Assembly (NCBI GenBank): GCA_025454795.1
Contig: JALONT010000006.1
Location: forward strand, 40,322-104,321
DNA from: Bacteroidales bacterium
GTDB lineage: Bacteria; Bacteroidota; Bacteroidia; Bacteroidales; VadinHA17
Reading direction: 5' to 3'
DNA length: 64,000 bases
The notes below the pieces were generated by a model. It was not told where the DNA came from and did no database searches. It saw nothing but the letters and a program-made list of their open reading frames with translations. Positions 62,301 through 64,000 of this stretch are shown here, one piece after another (the first letter of the stretch is position 1; every line of letters starts with the position of its first letter). A program made the translations under genes and the position numbers.

Positions 62301-63467
62301 TAAAATGTTCACTCCTCCTGATTCGGTACCAATCCAAATATTCCCATCTTTAGCCTGCAGAATCGCATATACTTCCGTGTCATTCAGATACCTGCTGTCA
62401 TCAATACCTGCCCCGTAAAAACTAAATACTGTTTTCCTCAGGTTGGCATAACTCACTCCATTTCGGTGATTTACCCAGATATTACCCTCACTATCTTCGA
62501 AAATAAAGGAAACGGAATTATGTCCCAGGCTGCTTTGATCCTGCAAAAGATGTGTCAGATGGCCTGTTAGTACGAGTTCCGGATTAAAGACGTAAATTCC
62601 GCCCCGTGTCCCTAACCACAGGTTCCCGGATGCATCTTCATAGATGGCACGCACCCTGAAGCTACGTTGATTGTCAGGATCAGGTTTCATTATCTGCGTA
62701 TTGAGCGATGCCGGATCGATGATTAATAAGCCATTGTCAAAGGTCCCCACAAGCAGATTACCGGTCTTATCCTGGTATATCTCCTCCACCTTGAATTTAT
62801 TGATATGGATTGGAGATCCATTCTCTTTCAGTTGAATGGGATTTATATGGCCTGACCCTATTGTGTATTGAGCCATACCTGCGGCTGATCCTATCCACAT
62901 CCTGCGTTCCCTGTCGATGTAAACCTTCCGAATATCGTTCTGTTCGAAATCAGGAGAAGTGCCCGGTTCGTTTTTAATCAGTTGAAATGTATTTGATCCA
63001 GGTTCAAACCTGTTTAATCCATTCTCTGTGCCCAGCCACAAAACACCCTCAGAATCTGATGCTATGGAGTGAACCTGGTTACTGCTTATGCAATTGTCGC
63101 ACGAATCGCTGTGGGTAAAGTAGCTAAATCGGTCCAGATAGCGGTTGTAACGCACCAGGCCGGCTACATCGGTTCCAAACCAAAGTGTGGAAACCGTGTC
63201 CTCCCATAAACAATTAACTATTACAGAAGCTCCTGTTGAGGACGGTCCGTCCAAGGGATAGTTTTTAAATTCCAGACCATCAAAGCGGGAGAGACCTCCG
63301 GCAGTTCCAAACCAGATCCATCCTTTGCTATCCTGAAGTGTTCCATTGGTCCTGCTGTGCGGGAGACCATCTTCGATATACAAATTCTTAAAACGGATGT
63401 TCACCTGACCATTCAGGACCAAAAATGTAAACAATAGCAGGCTAAGTGTAACTATTATATGGCGCAT
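59370..63467 (-). CDS. Hybrid two-component system regulator (HTCS) with AraC output
   Basis: About 1365 residues from the ATG at 63467, chosen because the signal peptide ('VTLSLLLFTFLVLNGQ') follows it. Order: a periplasmic double propeller of Reg_prop repeats (about 20-690, 'GWIWFGTAGGLSRFDG' and similar), a Y_Y_Y domain (about 715-800), one membrane span ('FRIFLILLIGLIIYLIILFF'), HisKA with the phospho-His in 'FFTNISHEIRTPISL' (near 842), HATPase ('GSGIGLALSKELI'), a receiver with Asp in 'VISDVMMPKMDG' (near 1160), and a C-terminal AraC helix-turn-helix. HTCSs sense oligosaccharides and switch on polysaccharide-utilisation genes. Its neighbourhood suggests pectin or uronate signals. Confidence 0.94.
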   Translation of the reverse strand: MRHIIVTLSLLLFTFLVLNGQVNIRFKNLYIEDGLPHSRTNGTLQDSKGWIWFGTAGGLSRFDGLEFKNYPLDGPSSTGASVIVNCLWEDTVSTLWFGTDVAGLVRYNRYLDRFSYFTHSDSCDNCISSNQVHSIASDSEGVLWLGTENGLNRFEPGSNTFQLIKNEPGTSPDFEQNDIRKVYIDRERRMWIGSAAGMAQYTIGSGHINPIQLKENGSPIHINKFKVEEIYQDKTGNLLVGTFDNGLLIIDPASLNTQIMKPDPDNQRSFRVRAIYEDASGNLWLGTRGGIYVFNPELVLTGHLTHLLQDQSSLGHNSVSFIFEDSEGNIWVNHRNGVSYANLRKTVFSFYGAGIDDSRYLNDTEVYAILQAKDGNIWIGTESGGVNILDRNTGHFTYMIHDEKNINSLSNNCIKSIIQDSEGNFWIGTFLGGLNYYHVRQRKFTHFMNDPANLNSLTNNTVWALHEDREGKIWIGTDEGLDNYDPVSKSFNHFRDKTKLKTVHTIFEDREGYLYFGSYLEGLTVMTPDLELNHFDLNTRCIFQDNQGKIWIGSQGNNGLRQIDQQGVVRKNYTLKDGLPSNQIYRIQEDQYARLWLSTGQGLSMFDPALEKFKNYRTEDGIQGEKFFYGASCRSNSGELFFGGQNGLTSFYPDQLVENDRIPPIVITEFRIFNKHVPVGVKFDKEIILEKCISETNELVVRYDQAVLTFEYAALSYVNSSRNEYAHMLEGFETDWNYVGSTRSATYTNLDPGNYLLRVKGSNNDGVWNETSLRIVVTPPFSKTLFFRIFLILLIGLIIYLIILFFLKREKLKNQLLIERVKSKELHKIDMMKFQFFTNISHEIRTPISLIVSPLTRIMNSSLSKDQILKDIEVVHRNATRLGKLVDQLLDYRKLEAGKLKLELSRGNIISFLENTLYMFKEMSKETQVKLEFYSVLDQVQIYFDPDKIEKVVFNLLSNAFKYTPKGGTIKVAVSLTYQMDQDLEEEKLSGSGEYVQIIVQDTGRGIAENRREKVFERFYQGGGVENVIKSGSGIGLALSKELIKLHKGRISLKSQEGVGTEVTILLPVIKEDPDIKEPVEDSVETSETASQTEVESIADKEEEKLVNCEAPILLILEDNTEMLEFIRSIFEEDYIILCAEDGETGLELAREKIPDLVISDVMMPKMDGNKLCKKIKDDFRTSHIPVILLTALSSKQHEKEGILGGADEYITKPFDPSLLKIRVDQLLATRRLLREKFNRDRLLQPNLIETSSPDDKFLAKLVSIVEDNIADPDFGTVKISREVGVSRTQLYRKMCALTEMTVKEFIRSIRLKRAAQFIVHDQMNISEAAYAVGFLQVAYFRKCFKEMYGMTPTEYAKKNETQVI

Positions 63468-64000
63468 CTGATCAGAACATCGAGAGTAAATATAGCAAAG
63501 ATTAATCATATAATCAAAAAAATATTAAGGTCTGGAATTGCTCTGGGACCTATGTGCCTTAGAATTGGGACGTACGAGTATCACCAGGTAATTTTTCAAC
63601 CCCAAAACAGGTACGTACTTGCCCTAACGCACAACGCAAATTTACGATCTTTATGTTTTTAATTGAAGTTCATATAGCAGATTGAGGAGAAAAGGTGAAT
63701 CGGATCCACTCCAGTTATGGGAAACTGGTGCATGGTATTTGGGACGAATGGCTACCTGTATAAGAAGAGCTTTCCTTTATTTTTATGGTACTAATTATAT
63801 ATCATACCTGGGTTTGAATTAGGTACACGTAATTATTGAAATGAAAACTCACTCATGAGATCAAGCACACGTATAAGAAACTTAACTTTGCTTATTGCAG
63901 GTTTGATTCTAATGGGGGTATTATTAATATACGCTTTTCTGGTAATCATTCTGTGAAAGATCCACTGGTTCTCGTACAATCTACTAAACTATAACCGGCT
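63468..64000. other. Gap with one small possible membrane peptide
   Basis: 533 bp upstream of the HTCS gene. Apart from the small ORF at 63855-63956 I see no gene, RNA or repeat. The HTCS promoter should lie near the left side. Confidence 0.5.
63855..63956 (+). CDS. Possible 33-residue single-span membrane peptide
   Basis: ATG to TGA encodes a basic N-terminus (MRSSTRIRN) followed by one strong hydrophobic helix ('LTLLIAGLILMGVLLIYAFL'). The positive-inside layout is that of a real membrane peptide, but the length is too short to exclude chance. No family is recognised. Confidence 0.35.
   Translation: MRSSTRIRNLTLLIAGLILMGVLLIYAFLVIIL

Overview
The window looks like a chromosome segment of a non-model Bacteroidota bacterium, probably Bacteroidales or Marinilabiliales. 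Evidence: gldF and gldG followed by dnaN, type IX secretion (T9SS) C-terminal sorting domains, a hybrid two-component regulator with an AraC output, TAnnTTTG-type promoter boxes, weak Shine-Dalgarno signals, and SpII lipoproteins. No rRNA, tRNA or CRISPR was seen.

Region 1 (1-19.5 kb) is mostly core genome. It holds a DUF3078 outer-membrane protein, an acyltransferase-like protein, and a tightly coupled minus-strand set pheT / macrodomain / UbiA-type prenyltransferase. These are followed by surE, a small membrane protein and lpxB (overlapping), a SpoIID-like protein, gldF-gldG-DUF4340, dnaN, a DEDDh exonuclease, a fumarylacetoacetate-hydrolase-fold enzyme, an unknown protein, a Tat-exported Gfo/Idh/MocA protein cut by a nonsense codon, and tatA. 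Three long imperfect palindromic repeats lie here, and two of them run into coding sequence.

Region 2 (19.6-35.6 kb) holds a lipoprotein amidase and a four-gene molybdenum hydroxylase operon (xdhC-like, mocA-like, 2Fe-2S subunit, Tat-exported molybdopterin subunit). It also holds a Gln/Gly-rich secreted protein, a GH2 glycosidase coupled to a HlyD-type adaptor, a tricorn-like S41 protease, a PagL-like lipid A deacylase and a DUF2807 lipoprotein.

Region 3 (35.8-48.0 kb) is the most distinctive. A secreted caspase-fold protein is followed by a 3039-residue T9SS cargo and a predicted outer-membrane barrel. The giant protein contains 35 FG-GAP/VCBS-type blades in five groups of exactly seven. 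Each of the first four groups is followed by Fn3-like plus Ig-like modules, the fifth by several Fn3-like modules and the sorting domain. The natural reading is a string of five seven-bladed, calcium-binding propellers on the cell surface.

Region 4 (48.0-64.0 kb) looks like a pectin/uronate utilisation locus in decay. Intact genes are GH105, a mandelate-racemase-type enolase-superfamily enzyme, a COG0701 permease, DUF362 and LamG proteins with T9SS tails, and a hybrid regulator. Among them lie a permease copy with an in-frame deletion, the tail of a lyase-like protein, an esterase without a proper start, a PL10 pectate lyase with an in-frame stop, a Gfo/Idh-GH28 chimera and an IS4-like element with a dead transposase.
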